Origin: Galeruca laticollis
Lineage: Eukaryota; Arthropoda; Insecta; Coleoptera; Chrysomelidae
Assembly (NCBI GenBank): GCA_963921935.1
Contig: OY998178.1
Location: 195,518,862 to 195,582,861, forward strand
Length of the DNA stretch: 64,000 bases
Direction of reading: 5' to 3'
A model generated the notes under the pieces. The model was not told the DNA's origin. It made no database searches and worked only from the letters and a program-made list of their open reading frames with translations. Of this stretch, positions 23,053-33,495 are shown in pieces (positions within the stretch are counted from its first letter, which is position 1; the number at the start of each line of letters is the position of its first letter). Both the position numbers and the translations under genes were made by a program.

Positions 23053-23166
23053 ACTACTAAGCCTGAAACATACCGCCCGATTCCACTTATCAGCGTCCTA
23101 GATAAAATCTTTGAACGTTTGTTGAAAGAAAGAATCTCGGACTTCTGTACTGAAAATAATATCATG
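23053..23166 (+). pseudogene. Non-LTR retrotransposon RT fragment
   Basis: A 38-codon open stretch reads KPETYRPIPLISVLDKIFER then LLKERISDF, the N-terminal RT motif (usually 'YRPISLLS...GKIFERLI') of Jockey/I-type non-LTR retrotransposons. Sequence on both sides has decayed beyond recognition. It is a short relic, adjacent to the piggyBac end at 23296. Confidence 0.75.
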
Positions 23167-23291
23167 CGATGTCCTTGTAACCTGGTGAATCTACTCACCA
23201 GCCAAATGGACCAATGACAGGTAATACAGCCGCAGCTGTAGCCGCCTCCGTTTGCTTGATCTCTGTTTTTATTCTTTGAAACCACAATCTC

Positions 23292-24745
23292 TTAACCCTT
23301 TCGAGACGAGTCAGTGGCGATCAAATAAAACCTCTGCATCGAAATTTAAATGAATTTTTATTAATAAGAAGTGGTGGGGGGATGGTACGTATATGAACAA
23401 CCATTATCTGAGGGTCTTTGCGGGTCGTAGATATATGTACCCTTAGAGTAATAATAAACATAGAGAGGGCTATTCATTCATAAACACGTTCATTTTTGTG
23501 GCCAACAATTCTAAACGGCAGTAGTGAAATAATGAATGAATTACAAAAAGTGTGGATGATATTGTAGATACATGGCATTGCTAATTTCGACTGTTTTTCT
23601 GACAATCTTGGCACCGACGAACCATGATAATCCAAAAACATTAAATTAATTAACTCAAAAGTTTATTCAGACACTAAAAAGTATCGAAAAACACATCAAA
23701 ACGAAAGAACTTAATGTTTACTCTCTAGTTGTAATGGCGCTCGTATAAACAAACCACGTTTGACATTATTTACTACAAAACTACGACGATATTCGCATCT
23801 CTCTTTATATGGTAATTAAACAAGGACAAAACTACTAAATAGATTACTATTGACACATTATCAGGTAATGAAATCTGGAGCAATGTTGCCACTTTTAGTT
23901 ATAACCATAAAGGTATCTAAGGATACAACAAATTCTTGTTTAAAATTTATATAAGAATATGCCTTTATTAAATAAAGTATTATTAATTAATTTCAAAAGC
24001 TGTGACTTAAATGCAGAAATTAGTATGACTTTTTTTTAATTGCATTACTTTTTAACAATTTTTCTATTAAACGTCTAATTTCATTTTCCCGCAACTAAAG
24101 AGGATTTGTAAATATGACAAAGCAGTGGAAATGTCCCGCAAGTGGGCTTAGAATGTGACTCAATGTTTGGGGCAGGAAAAAGTCAAAACAAACATATCTA
24201 TTTTATTTGTTAATCTGAGTATGTACCAGGCACCTTACAAAAATATTTTCATAAATTTTACATAAACCTGAAAATTGTGTGTAACTTTCAAAACAATTCT
24301 TGCATAATGGTAACCTACATTGACTGCACACTGTCTTGGTCTTCTTCTGAATCTTAGTTTCAGCACAGTGAGTACATATCTTACGATTTTTATCGCTAGT
24401 AGGCAGTTGCATCGGAACGTTTTTAGACTTAGTCTTTTTTTTTGGTAGGACGACCATTTGTTGATGGACCTTGTACTAAAGTAGTCTTTTTCTGGCCTTC
24501 GTTCAGGATTGCATCTGCTAATGGTACGAGAAAATCCAGAAATGACATTTTTTTTCTGATAATTCTTTGTAAATCATCCAAGCATTTACGGCTGACGTCA
24601 TCAAAACCCTGAAAAACACCTTTGATCCACATTTTTTTTGATTTTCTTTCAAAATCACACAATCCCGCCATTTGGTCTGCCCGGTCGATGCCTCCCATGT
24701 GATCCCGATAAAAGGCAATAATTTCTGACCATTCTACAGGAGACC
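23292..24745 (-). mobile_element. 5'-truncated piggyBac element
   Basis: The right terminus is at 23296 (CCCTTTCGAGACGAGTCAG) directly beside the target tetranucleotide TTAA (23292-23295). The minus-strand transposase C-terminus occupies 24195-24740, followed by ~900 bp of downstream non-coding DNA. The opposite end is missing and gives way to a CT-rich tract at 24765. Part of the non-coding region (23605-24190) recurs inverted at 46235-46840. Confidence 0.75.
24195..24740 (-). pseudogene. piggyBac transposase, C-terminal part
   Basis: Minus-strand reading starts in MGGIDRADQM (24698), the motif holding the last catalytic Asp of piggyBac transposases. FERKSKK follows; the segment KVFFRVLMTSAVNAWMIYKE is in a second frame and FLDFLVPLADAIL is back in the first. 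The C-terminal cysteine-rich domain (24457-24203) has CTHCAETK, VCSQCRLPLCKNC, consistent with the zinc-binding domain that contacts the transposon ends. At least three frameshifts are needed, and the N-terminal two thirds are absent. Dead. Confidence 0.85.
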
Positions 24746-24764
24746 TTGTCCCATCTTTGTTTTT

Positions 24765-24840
24765 CTTATTTAGCTCTCTCTCCCTCTTTCCCTCTCTCTT
24801 TCCTCTCTCTATTTCTAACTCTCTCTCTCACAATCCCTTG
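24765..24840. repeat. CT-rich low-complexity tract
   Basis: Imperfect (CT)n/(CCCT)n, at the point where the piggyBac remnant loses its upstream part. Confidence 0.85.
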
Positions 24841-25399
24841 CAATACTGATGTTATTGAGAGATTGCTGCTGATATCAGACTCCTTTATTCTAGAAGACAG
24901 AGAAGTAGTAAAAAACAGTAAAAATGCAATTCATGCATGAAACTCTGAGGACATTAATTTCAAGGATGGAAACAAACTATTGAATTGATAATTTTCCAGT
25001 AGCTACTGATAATGTGTGGTCATTTTATGTTATGAGTACTTTCATGAAAAGACTAGCTAAGAACAGTTTTATTATAATTATTGTATTCATTTTTATTCAA
25101 TTTTTAATAATATTTAGTATATTACATAATTCGTTTTTGTTTCAAATTCAACAATAAATCATTAGAATTAATTGTTGTCAATCGAATTCAGACCATAAAT
25201 AATTCTGACAAGCTAGATTTATCAAATACCTGAGTGTACATTTTACCCAAAGTCTTTCATTATTGATGACTATTATTGCCGTTTCCATTTCCATTTGACG
25301 TTGAAAATTATCATGGAAGTTTGCCTTATGAAATACAATGAGGATACATATTTCTTGTTATTTAGTTGTTTTGGATTAAATACTACATTAAGGTAGGAT
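24841..25399. other. Unassigned AT-rich sequence
   Basis: Nothing recognised; no long frame. Confidence 0.4.
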
Positions 25400-26060
25400 A
25401 CGATGAATATAAGGAAGTTTGCATTTGAAATAGTTAGAAACAAATATAATTCACCAAACGAAATTAACAATATAATCAAAATAGTTGAATGGAAGTTAAA
25501 TTAAATGGGTACAACAAGTTCAAAGGCAATTGAATGAGCGTCTACCGTTCATAGATAATAAGAAAATTGTAAATGTCAACAATAGTACAGAATTTAAAAA
25601 AAATGAATAACTGTTGTTATAAGATTAAAATGTCCAAAACAAAACCAAATATCAACATTAAATATATATCAGTAAAAAGATATTGAAAATTTAGAAGTTA
25701 CCAAACTAAATAAATTATACAAAGACAATGAGATTCATGTTGAGAGAAAGTCATTTAACATCACTGAAACGGATGATTGAGGAACATGTATGGCTCTGAA
25801 GGCATCAATTGTTCATTAAGACAGACAACGTTAATATCAGAACTAATCTGGTTAATCTCAAACATTTCAAGTAAATTCATCCTTAGACCCTTAAAACATT
25901 TATGCAGTCTACAAGCATCCGACAAGGAAAAATTATGGTTCTCAGAGATAATGTGATTTGCAAAAGCTAAAGGGGAAGCAGGGGGGTTAGTATTCTGATA
26001 TCTTTTAATAAAACTTAGATGTTACTCTGATACATTGAACAGTTTTGATACTAAATTTTT
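25400..26060 (-). mobile_element. Second Penelope-like family, 3' part, minus strand
   Basis: Reverse-complement copy of the GIY-YIG and 3' region seen on the plus strand at 28040-28310, and further downstream of the 3' block at 30960-31080. Matching blocks include GAGAACCATAATTTTTCC / its complement near 25935 and GAACTTGTTGTA...TTTAATTT near 25510. It forms an inverted partner to the plus-strand copy starting near 26068. No open gene remains. Confidence 0.75.
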
Positions 26061-26283
26061 CCATTTGATTTAGATGGCCTCAATCAACCCCTTACTTTAG
26101 GGACTTCCCAAAAATTCATAAAAAAAACATACCATTTAGATCAGTAGTTGCCGTTTCAATTTCACCAGCCTCTAAACTCTCTTCCTTTCTTAATAATATA
26201 TTTAAGGACATCACCAATTACAACAATAATTTTTCAATCAAAAATTCTTTAGACTTGTGTAACAAGATATCCAGCATTATATA

Positions 26284-27103
26284 CTCGATAGTCGAAATTC
26301 TGTAAAGTGACTCATCGCTCTTACTGTCCATAAAATCAGTTGCAGAAGCGAACTTCATGAGCGCATCATTTTTGAAGGGTTCTTAATAGTCCTAAATAAA
26401 AAATAAATAGAAAATGTTCTTGTACGCTCAGAAACTTTAGTTAAATAACTGCACTTAATCACAGCGTCACTAACACCCAACTGTTTGTCCATGGCACGCA
26501 GTCCTTCGTACACATTTAATATGAGGACTTTTTCTTCCCGAATTAAATTGTTACGACGCCGTTTTTTATCGCCAACACCGCTACACTCCGCCATTATTGT
26601 CACTAAATATACCGATATAAATATTACAATTAATACCAATAATAACCGATTTATCACACAAAACCACAACACAAATACTGATGTTACGTTCATGAAGAGA
26701 ATAAACACCTCACATAACTGTTATTTACTATCACTGTCTCATTCGCGAAGCTCGATCTATCTATCTCGTTCTCAAAGCCGGAACATTGAAGCGACTCTCC
26801 AACATTGTCAAATCGGCGAGTTTTTCATAACAAACTTTGCGTTCAAGAAATATACATAAACACTTTATTTCACATTTCAAGTAAACTAATTATTATTAGT
26901 CTGCTTGAAATTTGAAATAAATATATTAAATTGGTATTGACTTAATTACATTGCATCTTTTGTACCTGAAATATTGACACAATGGATTTGAAGTGTATTT
27001 ATAAAATACAGCATTTCTCTCTAGAATACATATGGCAACTGCGCTTTAACCAAAGTGTTGATTAGATAGCTCTGACTCACTTTACACAATTTCGACTATC
27101 GAG
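26284..27103 (-). mobile_element. 820-bp TA-target DNA transposon, non-autonomous, nested in Penelope
   Basis: Terminal inverted repeats of ~31 bp (CTCGATAGTCGAAATTCTGT at left, mirrored at 27073-27103) are flanked on both sides by TATA, so the target is TA or TATA. The element interrupts the Penelope RT reading. It keeps the start of a transposase gene on the minus strand. The size, TA target and remaining coding piece fit a deletion derivative of the Tc1/mariner/IS630 superfamily. Confidence 0.8.
26355..26594 (-). pseudogene. Transposase N-terminus of the 820-bp element
   Basis: ATG at 26594 opens MAECSGVGDKKRRRNNLIRE, then EKVLILNVYEGLRAMDKQLG and DAVIKCSYLTKVSERT. The basic patch and helical segment resemble the N-terminal DNA-binding helix-turn-helix of an insect IS630/Tc1-type transposase family; this is from memory of similar insect proteins. 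The frame then runs into terminal sequence with no catalytic domain. Truncated by internal deletion. Confidence 0.5.
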
Positions 27104-28491
27104 TATAGTTCCTAATACTTGTTCCTTTATGCTTTCACGCGACTAATACTTTCCGTAACAAACCTTTTTCCAAACGCATACACTTAATTGGAAGTTTGCT
27201 CCGTTCCAATAATTTGAACCCCAACATCATTTCGGATGTTCTTGGTTTACTCCAACTAGCTTTGGAACAAAATTTCTTCCAGTTTAACCACAAAATTTAT
27301 GAACAAACAACAGGTAACCCTTCCGTTTCAAGACGTGTTGTCTTTTACTATCGTTATGTGGACGATTGTATTGTTCTTTTTGATGGTACACATCAAGAGG
27401 CCTTCTCATTTCTTCAATGCATTAACACATCACACTCCAGAATCAAATTCCTTCCAGATTTGGAAGTGAATAACCATATTCCCTTTTCGGACTTGTTTAT
27501 TGTTAGGAATATTGTTACCAGGACACTGAGATTTACCTTAAACTCACAACAACAGTGGCTATCATTTATTTCCATTCGAACCACCCCCAATCACATCAGG
27601 TTGCTCCATTCAATAGTCTACTACAAATAGCCTTTTTTTTCACCTCTATTTCAAGAAGTTTTTGATAAGGAAACAAATATTATTAAACAGATAGCGGTCA
27701 ACAACAATATCCCAGTCTAATTATTTAACAGATTTTACATCACATATTTCAATAGATTTAGATTGAATTTCTCTACTATTAACTCTGTTAATGAATGCTC
27801 TGACAGTGATAAACTTCCTCATGCTGGTTCTCTACATTTCTTTGATCCTAAATCCTATAAATTTGGTAATATTTTGAAAAAACATCAGCTTTGGTTTGAG
27901 AACTAATAATAATTTGAGATCTCTACTGGTTAACTCCGCATATCACATCTTCATTCTACTGGCGTTTACAAACTTTGTTGTTAGCACTGTAATGCTGTGT
28001 ATGTTGGCCAGTCTGGTCATTTGTTAGACACCAGGATAAAAAAACATCTTAGTTTCATCAAACTATATCAGAATACTGATTCCCTGCTTCCCCTTCAGCT
28101 TGTGCAAATCACATTATTCTTGAGAACCATAATTTTTCCTTGCTTGTAGACTACATAAGTATTTTAATGGTCCTAGGATAAATTTACTTGAAATGTTTGA
28201 AATTAACCAGATTAGTTCTGATATTAACGTTGTTTGTCTTAATGAACAACTGATGCCTTCAGAATCATACATGTTCCTCAATGTTCCGTATCAGTGATGT
28301 TAAACTCTTCTCAACTTGTAATTTAATGTTCATTGTTTGTATTATAGTAACCTCTCATTATTGCTTCCCTTGAACTTGTTGTATTTGTATAATTTATTTA
28401 GTTTGATAACTCTTCAACATCTCTGTTATATATTTAATGTTGTTATTGGGTTTTGTGTTTAACATTTTAACCTTATAACAACAGTTCTACT

Positions 28492-30902
28492 TTAACCCTA
28501 GAGTACTAATACTCGTAAAATTTACGACGCCGAATTATTTTTCCCGGAATTTGGCAACAACGGAAAATCTTGCAGATTTGGGTCTCCCAGTAGCTTCCTC
28601 TTTAGTACTCTGCTAAACGTTGGTAAGTCCACGTCAGTCGGATTTTTAGCGGAAGTGCAGAAATTACGCATCGCGTCGTAAATATTACGACGCTTTAGTG
28701 TTAGTGATAGTATTAGCGATAAGATTATTGTGAATGTTTTTCTTTGTTTTATGCTGAATACTCGATTTATTGTGTAAGTAGACTAATAATATTTCATAAT
28801 TTGTAGAAATAAAATGCAAATTTCAAAGTATAAAGCTAAGATTTATTTATTTATTAATTTCAGAAACTGAGAAATGGCAAATAAACCACTTACTGCGTCG
28901 CAGTTGCAACAAGAAATGGAAAAGATTATGAATGGAGAAGATGATTATAATGAACCGTACGAGGACAGTGGAAGTGACTGGGAGGAAGATTATTTAGAAA
29001 AGGATTCGGTTCATTCTGACAGCTCAGAAGAATATAACCAACCAACCAACCATGCCATCGAGAAAAAAAATCCAGAATTAGCAGAGGAACGTCCAGAAGA
29101 AGCTCTCTTGTCATATGATCAAGAATCATCGGATGACGATGAACCTTTAGCCAGCCTATGTCGAAGCCAGGGTCGAAGGGATCCAAATATAGTTTTTCCT
29201 AAACAAATAAATATAAAAGGTAAGAATGGTCATAAGTGGTCATCTAAACAGCCAGTCTTGTCAAAGAGAGTCAGCTCTAGGAATATTGTTCATTTTATAT
29301 CTGGTTGCAAAGGAGAATCTCGTAACTGTTCTTCAATAAAGGACCACTTTCTGCACTTCTCTCACGACAACATTCTTGACATAGTTATTCTTCACACCAA
29401 TGAAGAGATTGTTAGGCAGTCTTCTAAATACGCTGCAAATTCTGCTACGGTATCAAAACTTTGCAAAGATGAGTTATTAGCCTTCCTGGGAATACTAGTT
29501 TTTTCTGCCGCCAAAAAAGACAATCATCTAAATGCTAGACATATGTTTGAAGGGACCACATCGGGATCTTTCTATCGCGCCTGTATGAGTAGAGAACGTT
29601 TTACGTTTTTAGTAAGCTGTCTCAGGTTTGACGATAAAACTTCGAGGGAGGAAAGGAGAAAAACCGACTCATTCGCTCCTATTCGTGACATATGGAATAT
29701 GCTAATAGATGTATGCAGAAGTTCCTATATTCCATCATCTTATCTCACCATCGATGAACAGCTCTTAGGATTTAGAGGAAGGTGTCCATTTCGTATGTAC
29801 ATACCTAACAAACCGTCGAAGTACGGTATAAAGATTACTATGTTATGCGACACATCCTCCAAATATATGATAGATGCTAGTCCATATCTAGGAAAGAGCA
29901 CTGATACTGGAGGACTACCTCTTGCAAATTTTTATGTGAAAGAGTTAACAAAATCGGTTCATGGTAGTAACCGTAACATTACCATGGACAACTGGTTTAC
30001 GTCAGTTTCTTTGGCGGATGAACTTTTGGAGTTGCCGTACAAACTAACAATTATAGGAACTCCGAGAAAAAATAAAAAAGAAATACCACCAGAACTATTG
30101 AAAAATAGGCAACGAGGCACATCAATGTTTTGCTTTGATAGGAAAAAGACATTAGTTTCATATGCACCAAAACCTAATAAAATAGTGTTGTTACTTTCCA
30201 CTCTGCATGAAGGTGCAAGCATTTCCGAAAATGGAAAACCTGATATAATTATAAATTATAATGAAACCAAGTCAGGTGTAGATACTTTTGATCAACTATG
30301 CAGTAATATGACCTGCTCCAGAAAAACCCGGAGATGGCCTATGTGTGTTTTTTATGGAATGATTAACATAGCTACCATCAATTGATTTGTAGTATACTGC
30401 CATAATTCTCACAAAGCTAATACGAAGCCTGCTTCCCGCTTCCAGTTCATGTTAAATTTGGGCAAAAGCCTTGCTGAGCCATGGATGCGCCAAAGATTGA
30501 ACATCCCCAATTTACGTCGCAATATTCGACAGGACATAAACGAAATTCTAAACATACAGCCTGTTCCTGAACCAGATAACCCTATGGCAAAGAAGCGGAC
30601 AGTGTGCTCCTTCTGCCCTAGCCGTCTGAGAAGAATGACAACAAACTTTTGTGTACAGTGTAAACGAGCAATCTGCGGACAGCACAACAGAAATTGTTGC
30701 CCAGAATGTCCATTTTCTTCGGCATAATTCATTTTTTTTCAAACCATATCCATTTATTTGATTAGTTTAAGATGAATAACCTATTATTTCTGTTGGAAAA
30801 TATATTTTGATTTTTTTGAAATGTGTTTTAATCCAAAGTCGTAAATTTTACGACGTATTAGTATTACGGAATAATCAAATCATATTAGTACTCTAGGGTT
30901 AA
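28492..30902 (+). mobile_element. Complete piggyBac element, 2.4 kb, with TTAA duplication
   Basis: TTAA at 28492-28495 and 30899-30902 bracket a 2403-bp element. Terminal inverted repeats are CCCTAGAGTACTAATA (16 bp, identical at both ends). Subterminal palindromes CGTAAAATTTACG, CGTAAATATTACG and CGTAAATTTTACG occur near 28514, 28678 and 30838. One long transposase gene is present. It is inserted in the 3' region of the second Penelope family, whose sequence resumes at 30903. Confidence 0.96.
28874..30727 (+). CDS. piggyBac transposase, near-intact (one internal TGA)
   Basis: A single reading frame of 617 codons from ATG 28874 to TAA 30727 is broken only by TGA at 30383-30385 (after NIATIN). 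The protein catalyses cut-and-paste transposition into TTAA. It has an acidic Ser-rich N-terminus (residues ~20-115), then the RNase H-fold core with SYLTIDEQLLGFRG (first Asp, ~residue 297), NITMDNWFTSVSLADELL (second Asp, ~375) and KSGVDTFDQL (third Asp, ~475). The cysteine-rich domain after the TGA reads CSFCPSRLRR, CVQCKRAICGQH, CCPECPF (~580-615). Length matches functional piggyBac proteins (~590-620). An AAG-ctgagaaATGG context and an upstream TTTATTAATTTCAG suggest an intron acceptor before the start. Recent relative to its neighbours. Confidence 0.93.
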
Positions 30903-31644
30903 AAAAAAGTTTTGTACTATAGTTCACATTCATAATTCATTCTTTTTATTTACACGTTTAGTCGATGGCTTTTGAACTTGTTGTAACCATTTAATTTGAC
31001 TTATGTTCCATCAACTTCCATTCAATTATTTTGATGATATTGTTAATTTCGTTTGATGGTTGGTTTCTTTATCTATAGGCGGCATACGCTCCTTTGATTG
31101 CGTATTATTATTTTTAACCATTTACTAATTTGGTATTGTTTTTAATAGTCTCTTGTCATTTTGCATCATGACAGTTCTCCGATTAACTGTTTCCGTTTGG
31201 AGATACCTAACATGTTGCTCCTTACCTACGATACTATAAGTCACATGAAATCCTTGGCGTTCTTCAGTTACAATTTTGTAATAATGTTCCTGTTACTGAT
31301 CTCTTCTTATAAGTCTTTGCTTGATACGGCAAGAATTCTGTTCCTGAGGTTTATCCTCTTCCTATGCCTCCCCCAAGTTGATATTCATTGTGGAATCTAC
31401 CCTTTGGGAATTGAGTCGAGCAATGTTGGACTTTTTTGCAATTGAGGCTGACAGTGTTTTACCCTTCCTTCTGGGAATTGACGCTAATGATGTTTCATTA
31501 AATAAGAATTTTCCTTCTTTTTCCTCGAGTTATTTTATCCACGCCCGTGGACACTTTTTGAAGCTCACCCCATCCCTAAAATACTTTCTTTCGTGAGCAT
31601 TCATTCGATTGCTTTTGAACTTGTTGTAACCATTTAATTCCGAG
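30903..31644 (+). repeat. 3' region of the second Penelope family, copy 1
   Basis: Continuation of the Penelope copy split by the piggyBac. It shares ~650 bp with 37190-37900, including TTGAACTTGTTGTAACCATT, TTCGTTTGATGG, CTACGATACTATAAGTCACA and CTTCTGGGAATTG. The block GAACTTGTTGTAACCATTTAA appears at both its start (30970) and end (31617). No gene; the frames inside are not conserved in copy 2. Confidence 0.75.
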
Positions 31645-32191
31645 TCCACGTCAGTAGTTATATACGTAGTTCGTCGCTGTTCGACGGAATATTTATTGAT
31701 GTGGAGAGGGTGAAACACCAACCCAGCGCGTCTCCAGGTGGCGGATAGGAGAGGCCTATGAGATGATTTTATATGAGGGGAAGGTCTGTGGGGAAATACC
31801 TGGGGACCAGTTGTGTCTAAAAACTCAACTGGCAGCCCTCAAATACCCTGCCGCGGACCTACTTTACCTATCACTGCTGTAGAATCGTGAATAAGGGATT
31901 GCAGACAGGGTTACGACGCTGGGTGAGATTTCGAGCTCACCTCGAAATCACCTTTTGTACCAATGTCTCCTGACTGTCTGTGGTCAAGTCTCGTGGGCCA
32001 GAGGGATGAGGGGGGTCCTGGCTTTACTGCCCGGACCTAAACGTCCTGAAGTCAAGGTTGGAAACCAGGCCGTAGAATGCGTGGCTATATAGGACAATAG
32101 TCCTTACTGGTTTCGACCTTGGAGCACTGGGGTTACTCCATTGTATTAAACCCTTACCTCTGCATGCGGGGTTATGTAGCGGTGGACCGTC
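31645..32191 (+). other. 5' untranslated region of non-LTR element 1
   Basis: GC-rich, no frame. It contains a palindromic stretch GATTTCGAGCTCACCTCGAAATC (two 10-nt arms around GCT) at 31926-31948 and several G-rich runs. Internal promoters of such elements lie in this region, but no motif is decisive. Confidence 0.55.
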
Positions 32192-33270
32192 ATGACCCTA
32201 GCTTCTCGTGGTACCGTTTTTGGACAGATAAAGCAAAACTTCCACCGGAAATGTAGTGGAGAAAACCTCCACCTCTTTATCCGGGCACCTCACAGAGTGG
32301 AAAAAGGCCAAACGGCACAAAGGTCGAATGCCGTTCGACCTTCCAGACCTGGGAGAACCAGGCGGCAAGGACCACCCACTGTGAAAAGGCCTCAGTGGAG
32401 CAGGGTTGCGAAAATACCTGCGACTCCTCAATCAGGAAATATGACCTGAGGATGACAGGAAGCAGGTTATTCAGCACCCAACCCCCCCCCCCCCTTCCCC
32501 GAAGGAGCCACCAACGGGAAAGGTAGATCTGAATATAGGCCTGGAGCATATCACTCCTCCGTAATGACCTCTTAGCAAAAAACCATAAACTGCGGCAACG
32601 GTAACCGGGCAAGCCACTGGTTTCGCAGCAGCTGTTAAAATAGAGAAGGCATTCAGGGTGGAAATAATGCCCAAGGATTATCCTGGGGTCATCCTGAAAG
32701 CAGAGCAGCTCCCCTCCCTGGAAGACGCTCTAGTGGAAGAGCCGTGCCAGAGCAAGGAGTAAGGGACCCACTTCTCAGGTATCCATTTCCGTTGTCGAAT
32801 GATACTGGTGGACTGTGGGTCACATGATTCGGAAGACTGGCTCATGAGGTCAGCGCCGAAATTAAACTCTTGAGAAGGACACGAATTGGTGGCTCGAAGT
32901 GGAGACGACATCCCAAAGCCTATCAACATACCGGCGTTTTTCCCAAGAAGCTATGACATGAAGTTGAAGAAGATCCTCCAACTTGTCGAGGTTCAGAACT
33001 CCAACCTCACTACTGGGGCTTGGAAGATCCTGAACTCTAAAAAAGAGGGGCAGGGAACTATCCTCGCGATTGAGTTCGATTACCAATCTGGGAAAGCTCT
33101 AAAGGCAGGAGGTTACGCGATAAACTTCCGTTTTGGGCATATCAATGTATCGGGTCTGGGAAAAAAAGAACCCCGCGGAGGATCTGAAAGACATGGAGAT
33201 ACCCCCACATCCTGAACCTCAGGAAAAGGGCAAAAGGCGAAAGCTTGACCTTGGGACAGCCCGAGATCTC
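32192..33270 (+). pseudogene. ORF1 of non-LTR element 1 (DUF4780-like)
   Basis: The first open part (32192-32449) is basic and proline/arginine-rich (RPSRPGRTRRQGPP). After stops, 32610-32890 reads VKIEKAFRVEIMPKDYPGV, then LKAEQLPSLEDALVEE and FSGIHFRCRMILVDCGSHDSEDW split by a TAA. The open part 32886-33215 reads GDDIPKPINIPAFFPRS, TGAWKILNSKKEGQG and FRFGHINVSGLG. This order matches a domain I know as DUF4780, common in ORF1 proteins of insect non-LTR elements. The ORF1 protein would bind element RNA. A polycytosine run (~32483-32496) lies inside a frame-shifted part. Four or more disabling changes. Confidence 0.65.
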
Positions 33271-33495
33271 TTCAGGTGCTGCTGGGTTAACTAGGGATGC
33301 GGATATCGCCTCTGCATCCCGGGAAACTTGGCGAAATAGCCTGGGGGTCGAGGGTCTGACTCGAGATCAAGAAATCTGCATAAACTCCGAGGAAGATATT
33401 GCCATGGTGGTCGAGGAGGGTCAGGGAGAGATAAAGGAGGGGAATTAATAGATGTTGAGTAACTCGGCCTCTCTCATCCATAATAACTCACCTTC

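Larger units (their letters stand above)
26068..28495 (+). pseudogene. Second Penelope-like family, RT/GIY-YIG gene, plus strand
   Basis: The 5' piece (26068-26280) reads YFRDFPKIHKKNIPFRSVVA, then NNFSIKNSLDL, the conserved pre-RT and first RT segment of Penelope proteins. It is split by an 820-bp insertion (26284-27103). RT resumes at 27196-27630 with LRSNNLNPNIISDVL, EQTTGNPS in place of the usual G-MGSPLSP motif B, and YRYVDDCIVLFDG (motif C). After several stops the GIY-YIG domain appears near 27960-28060: STGVYKLCC, then AVYVGQSGHLLDTRIKKHL. The family is clearly different from the 14.8-19.6 kb copies. The 3' end is cut by the piggyBac at 28496 and continues past it at 30903. Confidence 0.82.

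Noticed and set aside
24765..24940. Ser/Leu/Phe-rich frame
   Set aside because: Translation of the CT-rich low-complexity tract.
29959..30222. Minus-strand frame in the piggyBac gene
   Set aside because: Antisense shadow of the transposase.
32470..32500. Long C run as a functional signal
   Set aside because: It is a homopolymer inside a decayed ORF1; length is prone to sequencing error.
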